From NCBI RefSeq assembly GCF_040253585.1, contig NZ_JBELAU010000004.1, positions 186,001 to 250,000 of the forward strand: a stretch of 64,000 nucleotides of DNA, written 5' to 3'. The stretch's first letter is position 1. Every line of letters starts with the position of its first letter. Position numbers and translations under genes: made by a program. The notes beneath the pieces were generated by a model. It had not been told where the DNA came from, did no database searches, and saw only the letters and a program-made list of their open reading frames with translations. The stretch comes from Emticicia sp040253585 (GTDB taxonomy: Bacteria > Bacteroidota > Bacteroidia > Cytophagales > Spirosomataceae). Positions 1 to 8,846 of the stretch are shown in pieces.

Positions 1-426
1 GAGTTTTCCTTGCTTGTGGGCAGCATAGCCTTCTTTGGCAGTAGTTACTAAACTTACTTTATCGGCATTGGTTTTTACGGCATCATGAATTTTGGCAAAA
101 ATCTTCAACGCTTTTTCTTTGGCTTCGGCATTGGCTTCGGGTGTGCGTTTACCTTGACCTAAATAAACGGCAAAAAACATGGCATCCATGCCACCTTCTT
201 TCATTCTCGGAAAATCTATCTGGGTGCCGTCTTCATCATAATTATGTTTTGCTCCTACATCAAAGCCTTCCATATCCATCATATTAATGGGGGCGTCGGC
301 GTGCGTATCAACTGTGTAAGCTTTCGCATGTATTTTATCGGCTTTTTTTAATAGGCGTTTTTCGGCTTTATCTTGAGCGAAACATAAAAAAGGTAGGCAG
401 AAAAGGAAGGTGTAAAGATGTTTCAT
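1..426 (-). CDS. Membrane dipeptidase (peptidase M19), N-terminal part, cut by window edge
   Basis: The 142 visible codons begin with a Sec signal peptide (MKHLYTFLFCLPFLCFAQ) and continue with the M19 amino-terminal signature VDTHADAP, where His and Asp of HAD are expected zinc ligands. The stretch TQIDFPRMKEGGMDAMFFA is also typical of renal-dipeptidase-like enzymes, which hydrolyse dipeptides with a binuclear zinc site. The signal peptide implies a periplasmic or outer-envelope location. The gene lies 38 bases downstream of the glycosyltransferase gene on the same strand and may be cotranscribed with it. A second, complete M19 protein without a signal peptide lies near the other end of the window. 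The C-terminal part is outside the window. Confidence 0.85.
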   Translation of the reverse strand, partial: MKHLYTFLFCLPFLCFAQDKAEKRLLKKADKIHAKAYTVDTHADAPINMMDMEGFDVGAKHNYDEDGTQIDFPRMKEGGMDAMFFAVYLGQGKRTPEANAEAKEKALKIFAKIHDAVKTNADKVSLVTTAKEGYAAHKQGKL

Positions 427-464
427 TATTTTCTGAGGTTTAGATGAAGTTATTTTATTGAATA

Positions 465-1682
465 CTATTTAAGTTTTCTCCCTTTCCAAACATATTCACC
501 TTGCTTTTGTGCCACGAGCCCAAAAAAGACTACATATAAAGGGTAAATGATTTGTACGAAAGGAATTACCCAAATTAGAGATTTTTTGCGTAAAAAGCTG
601 ATAACAAGGCTTAAAAAAATAAATTCTGCCGAAAATTTCAATGAAAGAACTAAGAAAAGGTTTTGTGTAGTAGTAAAATCAAAGAACCAAAAGCCAAAAG
701 TCAAAGGCACAACCAAATTTGCCACGAAAACAAAAACCGCCAAAGCCGTAGTTTGCCAATTGTTATAATGTTTCCATTTGCTGGCCCAGCGTTTACGTTG
801 GTTATAAAATGACCGCCACGAAGCGTGTGCATGAGTTTCAACAATTGTGTTTTGGTCTTTCAGAAATTTTACTTTATTGGGGTACTTTGCCGCAATTTTG
901 TGCATCAAAAATTCATCATCGCCCGAAGCCAAATTTTCATTTCCTGCAAAACCATTTACTTCATAAAATATTGATTTTAAATAAGTTAAGTTTGCTCCAT
1001 TACACATGTTGGGCTTCTCAATAAACATCGCACAAGCCCCTGAACCCACTAAACTCGCAAATTCGATGATTTGAGTATTGTTAATGATAGAATGAATGAT
1101 TGATAGAGTGATAGAATGTAGTTTTGATAATGATGTCTGAGCGAAGCGGGCGGAGTTCCGCTCGAAGGCTGCATTGTCGAACGTAACCGCACAACTTACC
1201 AAATACGCTCCAGTTTGGGCCTGGAAATTTGCAATGCTTTCAAGCCATTTTTCGCCAACTCTACAATCTCCATCAGTTGTTGTGATTAATTGTCCACTCG
1301 CCAGTTTTATAGAAGAATCAATGGCTCGTTTTTTTGGTGATGTATTATTTGTTTTTGGAGGTAATTGGTTGATGAGTAGGTTAATATTGCTGTTTTTTTG
1401 AAATTTCTGAACGATTTTTAATGTATCATCTGTCGAATCATCATCGGCAATAATTACCTCAAATTTGTGTTTCGGATAAGTTTGTTTTTCTAAATCTTGT
1501 AGTAAAAAAAGAATATTTTCTGCTTCGTTTCGTACAGGAACGATGACTGATATTTTTGAGGTTTCAATGACATTTTCTTTCAAAAAAGAGCTATAATTTG
1601 GAGTTCTGAACCAAATAATAATCAAACTCAAATTTGCTAAAAAATATACACCAACGATAATTAATAGACTTATTATAAGCAT
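465..1682 (-). CDS. Membrane-anchored family 2 glycosyltransferase
   Basis: This 405-residue inverting GT2 enzyme has an N-terminal membrane helix (residues 2-24), a GT-A domain with IIADDDSTDDT near 78-88, the metal-binding DGD at 137-139, SGDDE at 253-257, the QRKRW acceptor/processivity-type motif at 295-299, and C-terminal membrane segments. Such enzymes build polysaccharides or glycolipids from nucleotide sugars at the inner membrane. A longer frame starts at 1754, but it overlaps the upstream gene by about 70 bases; MLIISLL at 1682 is preferred because it starts one base after the upstream stop, suggesting translational coupling. Residues about 171-204, between the DGD region and IEFASLVG, appear longer than usual and are encoded by repeat-like DNA (see findings). 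The acceptor is unknown. Confidence 0.85.
   Translation of the reverse strand: MLIISLLIIVGVYFLANLSLIIIWFRTPNYSSFLKENVIETSKISVIVPVRNEAENILFLLQDLEKQTYPKHKFEVIIADDDSTDDTLKIVQKFQKNSNINLLINQLPPKTNNTSPKKRAIDSSIKLASGQLITTTDGDCRVGEKWLESIANFQAQTGAYLVSCAVTFDNAAFERNSARFAQTSLSKLHSITLSIIHSIINNTQIIEFASLVGSGACAMFIEKPNMCNGANLTYLKSIFYEVNGFAGNENLASGDDEFLMHKIAAKYPNKVKFLKDQNTIVETHAHASWRSFYNQRKRWASKWKHYNNWQTTALAVFVFVANLVVPLTFGFWFFDFTTTQNLFLVLSLKFSAEFIFLSLVISFLRKKSLIWVIPFVQIIYPLYVVFFGLVAQKQGEYVWKGRKLK
1071..1178. repeat. Repeat-like segment inside the glycosyltransferase gene
   Basis: Three near-copies of gatagaatga (1086-1095, 1102-1111, 1110-1118) are followed by a GC-rich stem-like segment at about 1139-1163 (gagcg ... 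cgctc). The segment is read in frame by the glycosyltransferase gene as roughly residues 171-204. Composition and structure differ from the AT-rich neighbourhood. It may be an inserted small palindromic element. Confidence 0.45.
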
Positions 1683-1683
1683 T

Positions 1684-2679
1684 TTAATTGTTTTTAGATG
1701 TGAGTTTAAGTTGTAAAATAAAAACACTTCCGATAAGAATTGGCAGCAAAACATTGACTAACCAAATCATGAAAGTTGCTGAGGAGACAGCGGCAATATT
1801 TGCCCCAAAAAAGCTGAAAAAGTAAATCGAAGTTAATTCTCGGATGCTCAAATCTCCCAAGGCGTTGACTACCGAAATCAGTGTTTTGGTTAAGAAAATA
1901 ATCCCAACGCCAACCAAAAGAACAGAAATAGGCAGGTTCATCTGGAAAACTTTAAACATCAACACAAATTGCAATGAAAAAATAAAATATCGGCTGGTAG
2001 CAATCACAAAAAGCGTTTTCAATTCAGTAAGCGTATAATTTTCTAAAATACCCAAATATTTTTTTAGGTATTCAAAGAATTTATTTTTGGATAAAAACGC
2101 ATTGATATTTGATAAGTTGAAACTTAAAAAAATACCGAAAATCAAACAAATCATTAAAAAAGCAATAATACAAATATGCAAACCCAAAGGACTGGGATTT
2201 GTCCAAATTACAAAAATTAGATAAGAAATCGTACCAAAAAGCAGCGAAACGTACATCTGTAAGCTATTTCCGAGTAAAATAGCCCCGATACTTTGTAGGC
2301 GTTTATCGGTTTTGAGCATCAGTATTTTTCCTGCATAGTCTCCAATCATCATTGGTGTAGCAGTTGAAAAAGTAAGTCCAATCAAAACGCCTTTATAGGC
2401 ATCCCAAAAACTGATCTTTTCCACTTTTGAAGCCAATTTTTGCCATTTCCAAGCTTCAAATGCCCAATTGACTGGTGTAAGTGAGATGATAATGACGAGT
2501 AAGGGTATGTTTTTCGGTAAACATAGCAAACTAAAACTTTGCTTGACTTCATCGAAATGTTCAATTTTTGATTGAATCAGTTGATACAACAGAAAAACGA
2601 CTGTTAAAAAAATAACACTTTTTATCCACCACATCACTCGACTTGACGTAAGATTTGAGAATTTTGAGTTAATTTGCAT
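1684..2679 (-). CDS. Flippase-like integral membrane protein (lysylphosphatidylglycerol synthase TM-region family)
   Basis: This 331-residue protein is almost entirely membrane-embedded, with about eight hydrophobic segments. The STATPMMIGDYAGKI region and the LGDLSIRELTS segment are characteristic of the LPG_synthase_TM/AglD-like family (formerly UPF0104), whose members are proposed to move lipids or lipid-linked sugars across the inner membrane. It is immediately followed by a GT2 glycosyltransferase (one-base gap), a common partnership in polysaccharide or glycolipid synthesis. Its ATG at 2679 lies two bases from the divergent ruvC start; the internal Met16 (position 2634) is an alternative start leaving 47 bases between the genes. 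No substrate can be assigned. Confidence 0.8.
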   Translation of the reverse strand: MQINSKFSNLTSSRVMWWIKSVIFLTVVFLLYQLIQSKIEHFDEVKQSFSLLCLPKNIPLLVIIISLTPVNWAFEAWKWQKLASKVEKISFWDAYKGVLIGLTFSTATPMMIGDYAGKILMLKTDKRLQSIGAILLGNSLQMYVSLLFGTISYLIFVIWTNPSPLGLHICIIAFLMICLIFGIFLSFNLSNINAFLSKNKFFEYLKKYLGILENYTLTELKTLFVIATSRYFIFSLQFVLMFKVFQMNLPISVLLVGVGIIFLTKTLISVVNALGDLSIRELTSIYFFSFFGANIAAVSSATFMIWLVNVLLPILIGSVFILQLKLTSKNN

Positions 2680-2681
2680 CT

Positions 2682-3242
2682 ATGAATCAAGATAAAATAA
2701 TATTAGGCGTTGACCCGGGTACACGTGTGATGGGCTACGGAATTATCTCCGTACAAGGAAGTACTTTAACGCTTATTCAATACGGTGTAATAAAACTTGA
2801 CAAATATACTTCACACGAAATAAAGTTAAAGAAAATATTTGAGCGAATTACGCAGCTAATTGCCGAATACCTACCCGATGAAATGGCCATCGAAGCACCT
2901 TTTTATGGTGTAAATGTACAATCAATGCTCAAATTGGGTAGAGCTCAGGGCGTTGCCATAGCCGCAGCTTTAAACAGAGAAGTACCAATTGTAGAATATT
3001 TACCCAAGAAAGTAAAGCAATCGGTAACAGGAAACGGAAACGCCACTAAAGAACAAGTGGCGTATATGTTGGAGCATTTATTGAAAACAAAATTAGAAAC
3101 CCAGTTTTTGGATGCCACCGATGCTTTAGGCGTGGCAGTGTGCCATTATATGCACGGAAAAACGAAGGCTCTGACAGGAAATGGCTCAAAAAAGAAAGGT
3201 TGGTCTGCTTTTGTAAGCGAAAATCCTGATAGGATGAAATAA
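2682..3242 (+). CDS. ruvC: Crossover junction endodeoxyribonuclease RuvC
   Basis: RuvC is the Holliday-junction resolvase that works with RuvAB during homologous recombination. The protein is 186 residues, slightly longer than the usual 160-175 because of a lysine-rich C-terminal tail. The catalytic acidic residues are visible: Asp11 in LGVDPGTR, Glu71 in AIEAPFYG, and Asp143/Asp146 in LDATDALGVAVCH. The start is fixed by the conserved N-terminal strand only a few residues before the first Asp. ruvA and ruvB are not in the window. The gene is divergent from the flippase-like gene with almost no intergenic DNA, so its promoter must overlap that gene. Confidence 0.96.
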   Translation: MNQDKIILGVDPGTRVMGYGIISVQGSTLTLIQYGVIKLDKYTSHEIKLKKIFERITQLIAEYLPDEMAIEAPFYGVNVQSMLKLGRAQGVAIAAALNREVPIVEYLPKKVKQSVTGNGNATKEQVAYMLEHLLKTKLETQFLDATDALGVAVCHYMHGKTKALTGNGSKKKGWSAFVSENPDRMK

Positions 3243-3245
3243 ATA

Positions 3246-4436
3246 TTAATAGGGTGGGACATTCCAAATTTTTGAGGTAAGAAATCTTACACTATTTTCA
3301 TTAGAGATTTGTCCGAAATAAGAACCTAATTCATTTATTGATTTTTGGAAGATAGTTTTTTCATCACCTTTTTCTTCTTGTAAAGTCATAAAAAAATCTG
3401 TCCCGTATAGTATTTTGTCTTTTTGCTTTGCTGATAGAGTTGGCAATTCATTGTTAAAAACCGTCCAGAATTTCTTAGTGGCTAAAGCATAGCTGATGTC
3501 GGCATATACATTTGGATATTCTTCCATCATATCAAGTACTTTCAAGTGCCACTCAGGAATTATATTTTCGTCTGTTGGTTCTTGGTCGTCAAAACCAAAG
3601 TGGGCAAAACATAACTTTAGTGTTTTATATTTTTTTAAAACATCAACATATCTATCTGGATTGCAAGTGTTGTCAAAAAATCTTGCATAATCTTTTAAAG
3701 ATTCCCATTCTTCTGTAAAGTCATATTTACCTACTGTGGAAATATATTTGATGGTTGGGTCGTTTTGAGCAACTGGTTGTGGATTAAAGCTTTTAGGAGT
3801 TACAAACTCCGCAACTGGCTCTCCAACTTTGCCTGTTCCGTAATTTACTCCTCCACGAGAGCAATGTGTTAAAATAGGGATTTCTTTTTCATCGGCATAT
3901 TTATAAACTAATTCTAAGCGATTATCAAAAGGATAATAGCCCAGCGAAGGATATAGTTTGATTCCCATAAAGCCTTTCTGCTCAATATAGTATTTTACGA
4001 AGTTGAGATTTTCGGTTGCAGTGCCCATTCTTGGGTCGATAAAGACAAAAGGTAAGCACCTTGAAGGATACTTGCGTTTTAATAAGAACAAATCATGGAG
4101 TTGTTCTTCGTAGGGTATATTAACATTACCAGCTCCCATATTTTCAAAGCCGAGTGGCAAAACCACAAACTTTGTATCAGCAGGATATGCACTTGCTACT
4201 TTTTCAAATATTTGTTCTTGACTTGACAAAATTCCAATCTCAATGAAACTCGCATACTTGCCAATACCACCTTTGTTTAATCGTAGAGCATTGATTAATA
4301 AAAATGCCATTAACTTATTATCAAGCACAGTATTGATTAGTCGGACTAACCAATTTGGTGCATTTTTGATAAAAGGTTTTACAAATAATTCGGGGGTATA
4401 TTGGGAGTTGAAGGTATGTATATGGCTGTTAATCAT
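3246..4436 (-). CDS. Metal-dependent amidohydrolase-family protein
   Basis: This 396-residue TIM-barrel hydrolase of the amidohydrolase superfamily (ACMSD/amidohydrolase-2-like) has the amino-terminal metal motif SHIH (His5, His7), a later ligand His in PILTHCSRGG, another in CFAHFGFDD, and the barrel-end Asp in LYGTDFF. No signal peptide is visible, so it is probably cytoplasmic or membrane-associated. Its start is four bases after the stop of the upstream membrane-protein gene (4441-5493), indicating a two-gene operon. It converges with ruvC, the stop codons lying three bases apart. The reaction is unknown; family members act on C-N or C-C bonds of small molecules. Confidence 0.75.
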   Translation of the reverse strand: MINSHIHTFNSQYTPELFVKPFIKNAPNWLVRLINTVLDNKLMAFLLINALRLNKGGIGKYASFIEIGILSSQEQIFEKVASAYPADTKFVVLPLGFENMGAGNVNIPYEEQLHDLFLLKRKYPSRCLPFVFIDPRMGTATENLNFVKYYIEQKGFMGIKLYPSLGYYPFDNRLELVYKYADEKEIPILTHCSRGGVNYGTGKVGEPVAEFVTPKSFNPQPVAQNDPTIKYISTVGKYDFTEEWESLKDYARFFDNTCNPDRYVDVLKKYKTLKLCFAHFGFDDQEPTDENIIPEWHLKVLDMMEEYPNVYADISYALATKKFWTVFNNELPTLSAKQKDKILYGTDFFMTLQEEKGDEKTIFQKSINELGSYFGQISNENSVRFLTSKIWNVPPY

Positions 4437-4440
4437 GGCT

Positions 4441-5493
4441 TTAAGTAGTTTTAGGTTTAATACCAGCTTTTCTCATATTTGTTATTTTATTCATAACGTC
4501 AAACCAAAACGGAGCTCCGAAAGATAGAGCTATTCCACTCAGAAGAATGCCCAGTACTTTCATCAAATACCATCCAATTTTTTTATATATATTACTGTCT
4601 GAATATTGAATAATTTGACTGTGTTGTTTATTTACAGCAATTGTGTCATGCTCATTTCCCCAACCAATAGGTAAATTATAAAGTCCCACTATTGTATAGA
4701 TAGAATCAATCTTACTAATTAGTTTATTGGGGTTTTTATTTGCAAGTTCTTCATACTTAGGATTATTAGCAATATAGTTATTGGCATCTTTTACTAAGGT
4801 TTCTCTCAATTGTTTATCTACCCAAAGCCGTTTTATTATTACTAAACTATCAAGATTAAATATAACCGCAACTAAAATACCGCCAAATAAAAGCATTTTG
4901 CTCAATTTACGTTTATACCAGCCCGAAACCCTATCCATATAACTATTATACCAATTTTGGATATGGCTCTGTAAAAGTTCATATTGTTTTGAACTTCTAT
5001 CTATCGAAATTGATGTACTGCTTTGTGCAGAAATATTGGCTGACTGATGAATAAAAGTTTCTAAAAATATTTTTAAGTCACTATACTTTAATTGCTGGAC
5101 TGCATTGGTGAATGCTTCATAAGGATGAACTGTATTATTTGAATGAAAGACGAACTGATTATTACTATCCTGACTTACAGTAGTATTTTGTTGGTCGGCA
5201 ATTACGATGTCAATTAAGCATTGAGAAAACATCGTATCAGAAATATATGAGGGAAATTCTTCGTTTGATTCTTTCATACTCCTTATCATGGGATGTTCAT
5301 AAAGCCTGTGGGTAAAATTCTTCTTATTGATACCGTTATCTTGTAAAACTTTAGATAAGGCTTGGTATAGAAATATACCTCGTTGTTTTCTTCGGAAAGT
5401 GAGGTATTCGACAAAAAATGAAGTAATAACACTAAAAATAAAATAGATAAATGCTATCGAAAGCACCGTATCTATGACAGGTGAAGAAAACAT
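4441..5493 (-). CDS. Membrane protein of unknown function, partner of the amidohydrolase
   Basis: The 350-residue protein has a membrane segment near residues 5-27, a charged and Ser/Asn-rich region to about 190, a second segment near 195-215 (MLLFGGILVAVIF), another soluble region, and a last segment near 305-330 that includes LSGIALSFGAPFWFDV followed by MNKITNMRKAG. I recall the last motif, a hydrophobic helix ending in GAPFWFD and then NK, from uncharacterised bacterial membrane proteins, but I know no function. The four-base gap to the amidohydrolase gene downstream suggests that the two products work together, perhaps with the hydrolase recruited to the membrane. No catalytic motif is visible. 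Confidence 0.7.
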   Translation of the reverse strand: MFSSPVIDTVLSIAFIYFIFSVITSFFVEYLTFRRKQRGIFLYQALSKVLQDNGINKKNFTHRLYEHPMIRSMKESNEEFPSYISDTMFSQCLIDIVIADQQNTTVSQDSNNQFVFHSNNTVHPYEAFTNAVQQLKYSDLKIFLETFIHQSANISAQSSTSISIDRSSKQYELLQSHIQNWYNSYMDRVSGWYKRKLSKMLLFGGILVAVIFNLDSLVIIKRLWVDKQLRETLVKDANNYIANNPKYEELANKNPNKLISKIDSIYTIVGLYNLPIGWGNEHDTIAVNKQHSQIIQYSDSNIYKKIGWYLMKVLGILLSGIALSFGAPFWFDVMNKITNMRKAGIKPKTT

Positions 5494-5578
5494 GGTAGTT
5501 TCAGTTTATAAAATAGGCTTGATAAATCTTTGAGGAAATATATGTAAAGAAGAGGAGAAGGAAAAGTAATTTTTATTT

Positions 5579-5613
5579 AAAGGTACTTGCTTGATAATCA
5601 GGCAAGTACCTTT
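5579..5613 (-). terminator. Inverted repeat downstream of hisB
   Basis: Perfect 12-base arms aaaggtacttgc (5579-5590) and gcaagtaccttt (5602-5613) enclose an 11-base loop. The stem lies 28 bases past the hisB stop. The tract after the stem on the minus strand is A/T-rich rather than a clean U-run, so efficiency is uncertain. Confidence 0.55.
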
Positions 5614-5640
5614 TGTGTAAGTATTAAAAGAAAAATCTTC

Positions 5641-6777
5641 TTATAGAACCCCCTTCGTACTCGGAAGTGAATTCATTTCATTCAAATTTCTTTTTACGGC
5701 CATTTTGATTGACTTGGCAAATGCCTTAAAGATTGCTTCTATTTTATGGTGTTCGTTATCACCTTCACACTTGATATTCAGATTGCATTTTGAAGTATCC
5801 GAAAACGATTTGAAGAAATGGTAAAACATTTCGGTTGGCATTTCGCCGATTTTCTCACGCTTAAAACTTGTATCCCAAACCAACCACGGTCTGCCAGAAA
5901 AGTCGATTGCAACTTGAGCCAAGGCCTCATCCATGGGTAAAAGGAAACCATAGCGGTTTGTACCTTTTTTATCACCCAAAGCTTTTAAATATGCCTCACC
6001 AAGTGCCAAAGCTGTATCTTCTATTGTGTGATGCTCGTCAATATGTAAATCGCCTTCAACAAAAATCTTTAAATCTGCACCTGAATGTTTGGCTACTTGG
6101 TCGAGCATGTGGTCATAAAAACCAAGTCCAGTATGAATCTCAGATTTGCCAGTGCCATCAAGATTTAGCTCAATTTTTATTTTAGTTTCCTTAGTGTTTC
6201 GCTCAATAAATGCAATTCGTTGTGGAAGCTTCAAAAACTCATAAATTTCATCCCAGTCATTACTGATTAACTTTGTCGCTTCTTTTTGTTCAGGCGTAAA
6301 GCCTTCAATCAAGTTATTGGTCAGTCCATCAGTAATAAAAATTGCTTTTGCTCCCAAGTTTACAGCCAATTGCACATCAGTTGCTCTATCTCCAAGTACA
6401 TAAGAGTTTGCCAAGTCATACTTTTCGGTATCAAAATACTCAGTCAATAAAGCTGTTCCGGGCTTACGAGTTGGCAGATTTTCGTGCGGAAAACTACGGT
6501 CGATGTGAATGGCTGAGAAATAGATATTTTCATTTTCCATTGTTTTCAACATCTTGTTATGAGCAGGCCAAAAAGTTTCTTCAGGGAAAGAATCCGTCCC
6601 GAGTCCATCTTGGTTCGTAACCATAATGAGCTTATAGTCAGTTTCTTCGGCAATCTTGCGAAGATTAGAAAGTGCTTTCGGAAGAAATTCTAATTTTTCG
6701 AGTGAGTCTATCTGAAAATCAGTTTTTGGCTCATCTATAATCGTACCGTCACGGTCTATAAAAAGGAGTTTTTGCAT
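5641..6777 (-). CDS. hisB: Bifunctional histidinol-phosphatase / imidazoleglycerol-phosphate dehydratase
   Basis: HisB catalyses two steps of histidine synthesis. The N-terminal HAD phosphatase domain (about residues 1-165) shows the nucleophile motif FIDRDGTIIDEP with Asp8 and Asp10, and converts histidinol phosphate to histidinol. The C-terminal dehydratase domain (about 185-378) carries the manganese-binding motifs DEHHTIEDTALALGEA and EHHKIEAIFKAFAKS and dehydrates imidazole-glycerol phosphate. At 378 residues it is slightly longer than the E. coli fusion protein. The gene stands alone: no other his gene is in the window, so the pathway is split in this genome or hisB is transcribed separately. 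Confidence 0.95.
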   Translation of the reverse strand: MQKLLFIDRDGTIIDEPKTDFQIDSLEKLEFLPKALSNLRKIAEETDYKLIMVTNQDGLGTDSFPEETFWPAHNKMLKTMENENIYFSAIHIDRSFPHENLPTRKPGTALLTEYFDTEKYDLANSYVLGDRATDVQLAVNLGAKAIFITDGLTNNLIEGFTPEQKEATKLISNDWDEIYEFLKLPQRIAFIERNTKETKIKIELNLDGTGKSEIHTGLGFYDHMLDQVAKHSGADLKIFVEGDLHIDEHHTIEDTALALGEAYLKALGDKKGTNRYGFLLPMDEALAQVAIDFSGRPWLVWDTSFKREKIGEMPTEMFYHFFKSFSDTSKCNLNIKCEGDNEHHKIEAIFKAFAKSIKMAVKRNLNEMNSLPSTKGVL

Positions 6778-6963
6778 TATCTTAGATTATCTTATAAAAG
6801 TTCAAAATTAGGCATGATTTAACTCAAATGCCAAAAAATGACCAATAAGTATATTTTATTGAAAACATCGTATAGATTGTAATTATGATAAATATTATTT
6901 AAATAAATAAAATTAAAATATTTATAAATAAAAATAATTCAAAATAAATTGAAAATAATGAAA

Positions 6964-7008
6964 ATTTAAAAATCCGTCAACTCATTTCGAGAAGCCGGAT
7001 TTTTAAAT
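6964..7008 (-). terminator. Terminator downstream of the GMC oxidoreductase gene
   Basis: Perfect 13-base arms atttaaaaatccg (6964-6976) and cggatttttaaat (6996-7008) flank a 19-base loop. The hairpin is 17 bases past the stop at 7025 and its arm ends in an A/T run on both strands. The rest of 6778-7024 is very AT-rich and shows no gene. Confidence 0.75.
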
Positions 7009-7024
7009 AATTTAGCGAATCCTG

Positions 7025-8740
7025 TTAAAGATTTCCTTTTTTCATTTCTTTTACTGCGTAATCAGCTGCACGAGCGGTGAGTGCCATATACGTCAACGAT
7101 GGATTTTGGGTTGAAGTTGAGGTCATTGATGCTCCGTCGGTTACGAAAACGTTCTTGCAAGCGTGCAAAGCATTCCATTTATTTAACAACGATGTCTTGG
7201 CGTCTTTGCCCATTCGGACTCCTCCCATTTCGTGAATATCTAACCCTGGTGTGCGGTTCGAGTCGTTGGTTCTGATATTTTTGAAACCTGCCTTCGTAAA
7301 CATCTCGCTTAATTGATCGAAATAATCTTTGGTCATTTTTACATCATTATCATCATAATCGACCGAGATTTTTAACTGCGGAATTCCCCACGGATCAACT
7401 TGGTTTTTATCCAAAGCTACATAATTACTTTCTTTCGGAATTGTTTCGCCCATCATGTGAGAGCCAACGCTCCAAACATTGTTTAAGTAAGGGTTTAAGA
7501 TTCCCTTTTTCAATTCTTCTCCCAAACCACTTCTATTATCACGTTCGTAGCGTCCTGCCGAAAACCCTGCAGCATAGCCACGTAAAAAGTCAGTTTCTTG
7601 CTTAAATACATTGCGGAAACGTGGAATATAAGGCGAATTTGGGCGACGGCCATCGGTCATACTATCCAAATATCCTTCGTAGTCAGCATTGATGGTAGCA
7701 CGGTAATTATGGAAAGCCACGTATTTTCCGAGTAAACCACTATCATTACCCAAACCATTCGGAAAACGGCTTGATGTTGAGTTTAATAGAATCAGATTTG
7801 AGTTTAAAGCAGCGGCATTGACAAAAATGATTTTTGCATAATACTCAATCATTTCTTTGGTATTGGCATCAATTACTCTTACGCCCGAAGCTTTTCCTTT
7901 CTTTTCATCATAAATGATAGAATGAACCACCGAATGAGGGCGAAGTGTCATTTTTCCTGTACGGGCCGCCCACGGTAAAGTAGAAGAATTACTACTGAAG
8001 TAGCCACCATACGGACAGCCACGCTCACAAATGGTTCGGTGTTGGCAAGTACCACGACCTTGGTCGAAGTGAATTTGCTTCGGTTGCGTAAGATGAGCCG
8101 CCCGCCCCATAATAATGTGGCGGTCTTTATAGTTTTGGGCTACTGATTGACTAAAATGCTTTTCGACGCAATTCATTTCGTGAGGTGGTAGAAACTCACC
8201 ATCTGGTAAACTCGCCAAACCATCTTTATTTCCCGAAATTCCTGCAAATTTTTCTACATAACTATACCACGGAGCAATATCAGCATAACGAATTGGCCAA
8301 TCAACGGCAAAGCCATCACGGGCTGGACCTTCAAAGTCAAATTCTGACCAGCGTTGGGTTTGTCTGGCCCACATCAATGATTTTCCACCTGTTTGGTAGC
8401 CACGAATCCAGTCGAATGGTTTTTCTTGTACGTAAGGATGCTCGGCATCCTTTACAAAAAACTGCTCAGTTCCTTCATAAAAAGCGTAGCATTTGCTGAT
8501 AATAGGGTTGGCATCACGCAATTCTTTCGTGAGCTGTCCACGATGTTCAAACTCCCACGGCTGTTTCATGGTAGTTGGATAATCGGTTACGTGCTTTACT
8601 TCACGTCCACGCTCCAATACGAGTGTGCGTAATCCTTTACCAGTCAGCTCCTTAGCTGCCCAGCCACCACTAATTCCCGAGCCAATAACGATGGAATCGA
8701 AGGTTTGTGCTTTTACTGAATCTATATTTATGTTTGACAT
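7025..8740 (-). CDS. GMC-family FAD oxidoreductase with a FADGDH-type cysteine cluster motif
   Basis: The 571-residue protein has the ADP-binding motif VIGSGISGGWAAKEL near residues 18-32 and the GMC C-terminal signature with the active-site His in IHEMGGVRMG and TQNPSLTYMALTARAAD near the end. Cys232, Cys238 and Cys242 form a C-x5-C-x3-C pattern, the spacing I recall for the [3Fe-4S] cluster of bacterial FAD-dependent glucose dehydrogenase. It has no signal peptide; the upstream small-subunit gene encodes a Tat signal, so co-export as a complex is likely. The substrate is probably a sugar, sugar acid or sugar alcohol in the periplasm. A cytochrome c subunit gene is not adjacent. Confidence 0.85.
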   Translation of the reverse strand: MSNINIDSVKAQTFDSIVIGSGISGGWAAKELTGKGLRTLVLERGREVKHVTDYPTTMKQPWEFEHRGQLTKELRDANPIISKCYAFYEGTEQFFVKDAEHPYVQEKPFDWIRGYQTGGKSLMWARQTQRWSEFDFEGPARDGFAVDWPIRYADIAPWYSYVEKFAGISGNKDGLASLPDGEFLPPHEMNCVEKHFSQSVAQNYKDRHIIMGRAAHLTQPKQIHFDQGRGTCQHRTICERGCPYGGYFSSNSSTLPWAARTGKMTLRPHSVVHSIIYDEKKGKASGVRVIDANTKEMIEYYAKIIFVNAAALNSNLILLNSTSSRFPNGLGNDSGLLGKYVAFHNYRATINADYEGYLDSMTDGRRPNSPYIPRFRNVFKQETDFLRGYAAGFSAGRYERDNRSGLGEELKKGILNPYLNNVWSVGSHMMGETIPKESNYVALDKNQVDPWGIPQLKISVDYDDNDVKMTKDYFDQLSEMFTKAGFKNIRTNDSNRTPGLDIHEMGGVRMGKDAKTSLLNKWNALHACKNVFVTDGASMTSTSTQNPSLTYMALTARAADYAVKEMKKGNL

Positions 8741-8846
8741 TTCTAAGTCTAATTTTGAATGAGTGAATACTTATAAAGTCCACAGTTTTCAGTTGGCAGT
8801 CTACGGAAAATTGCATTTGTTCTGCCAATTGACGACTATTAACTGC

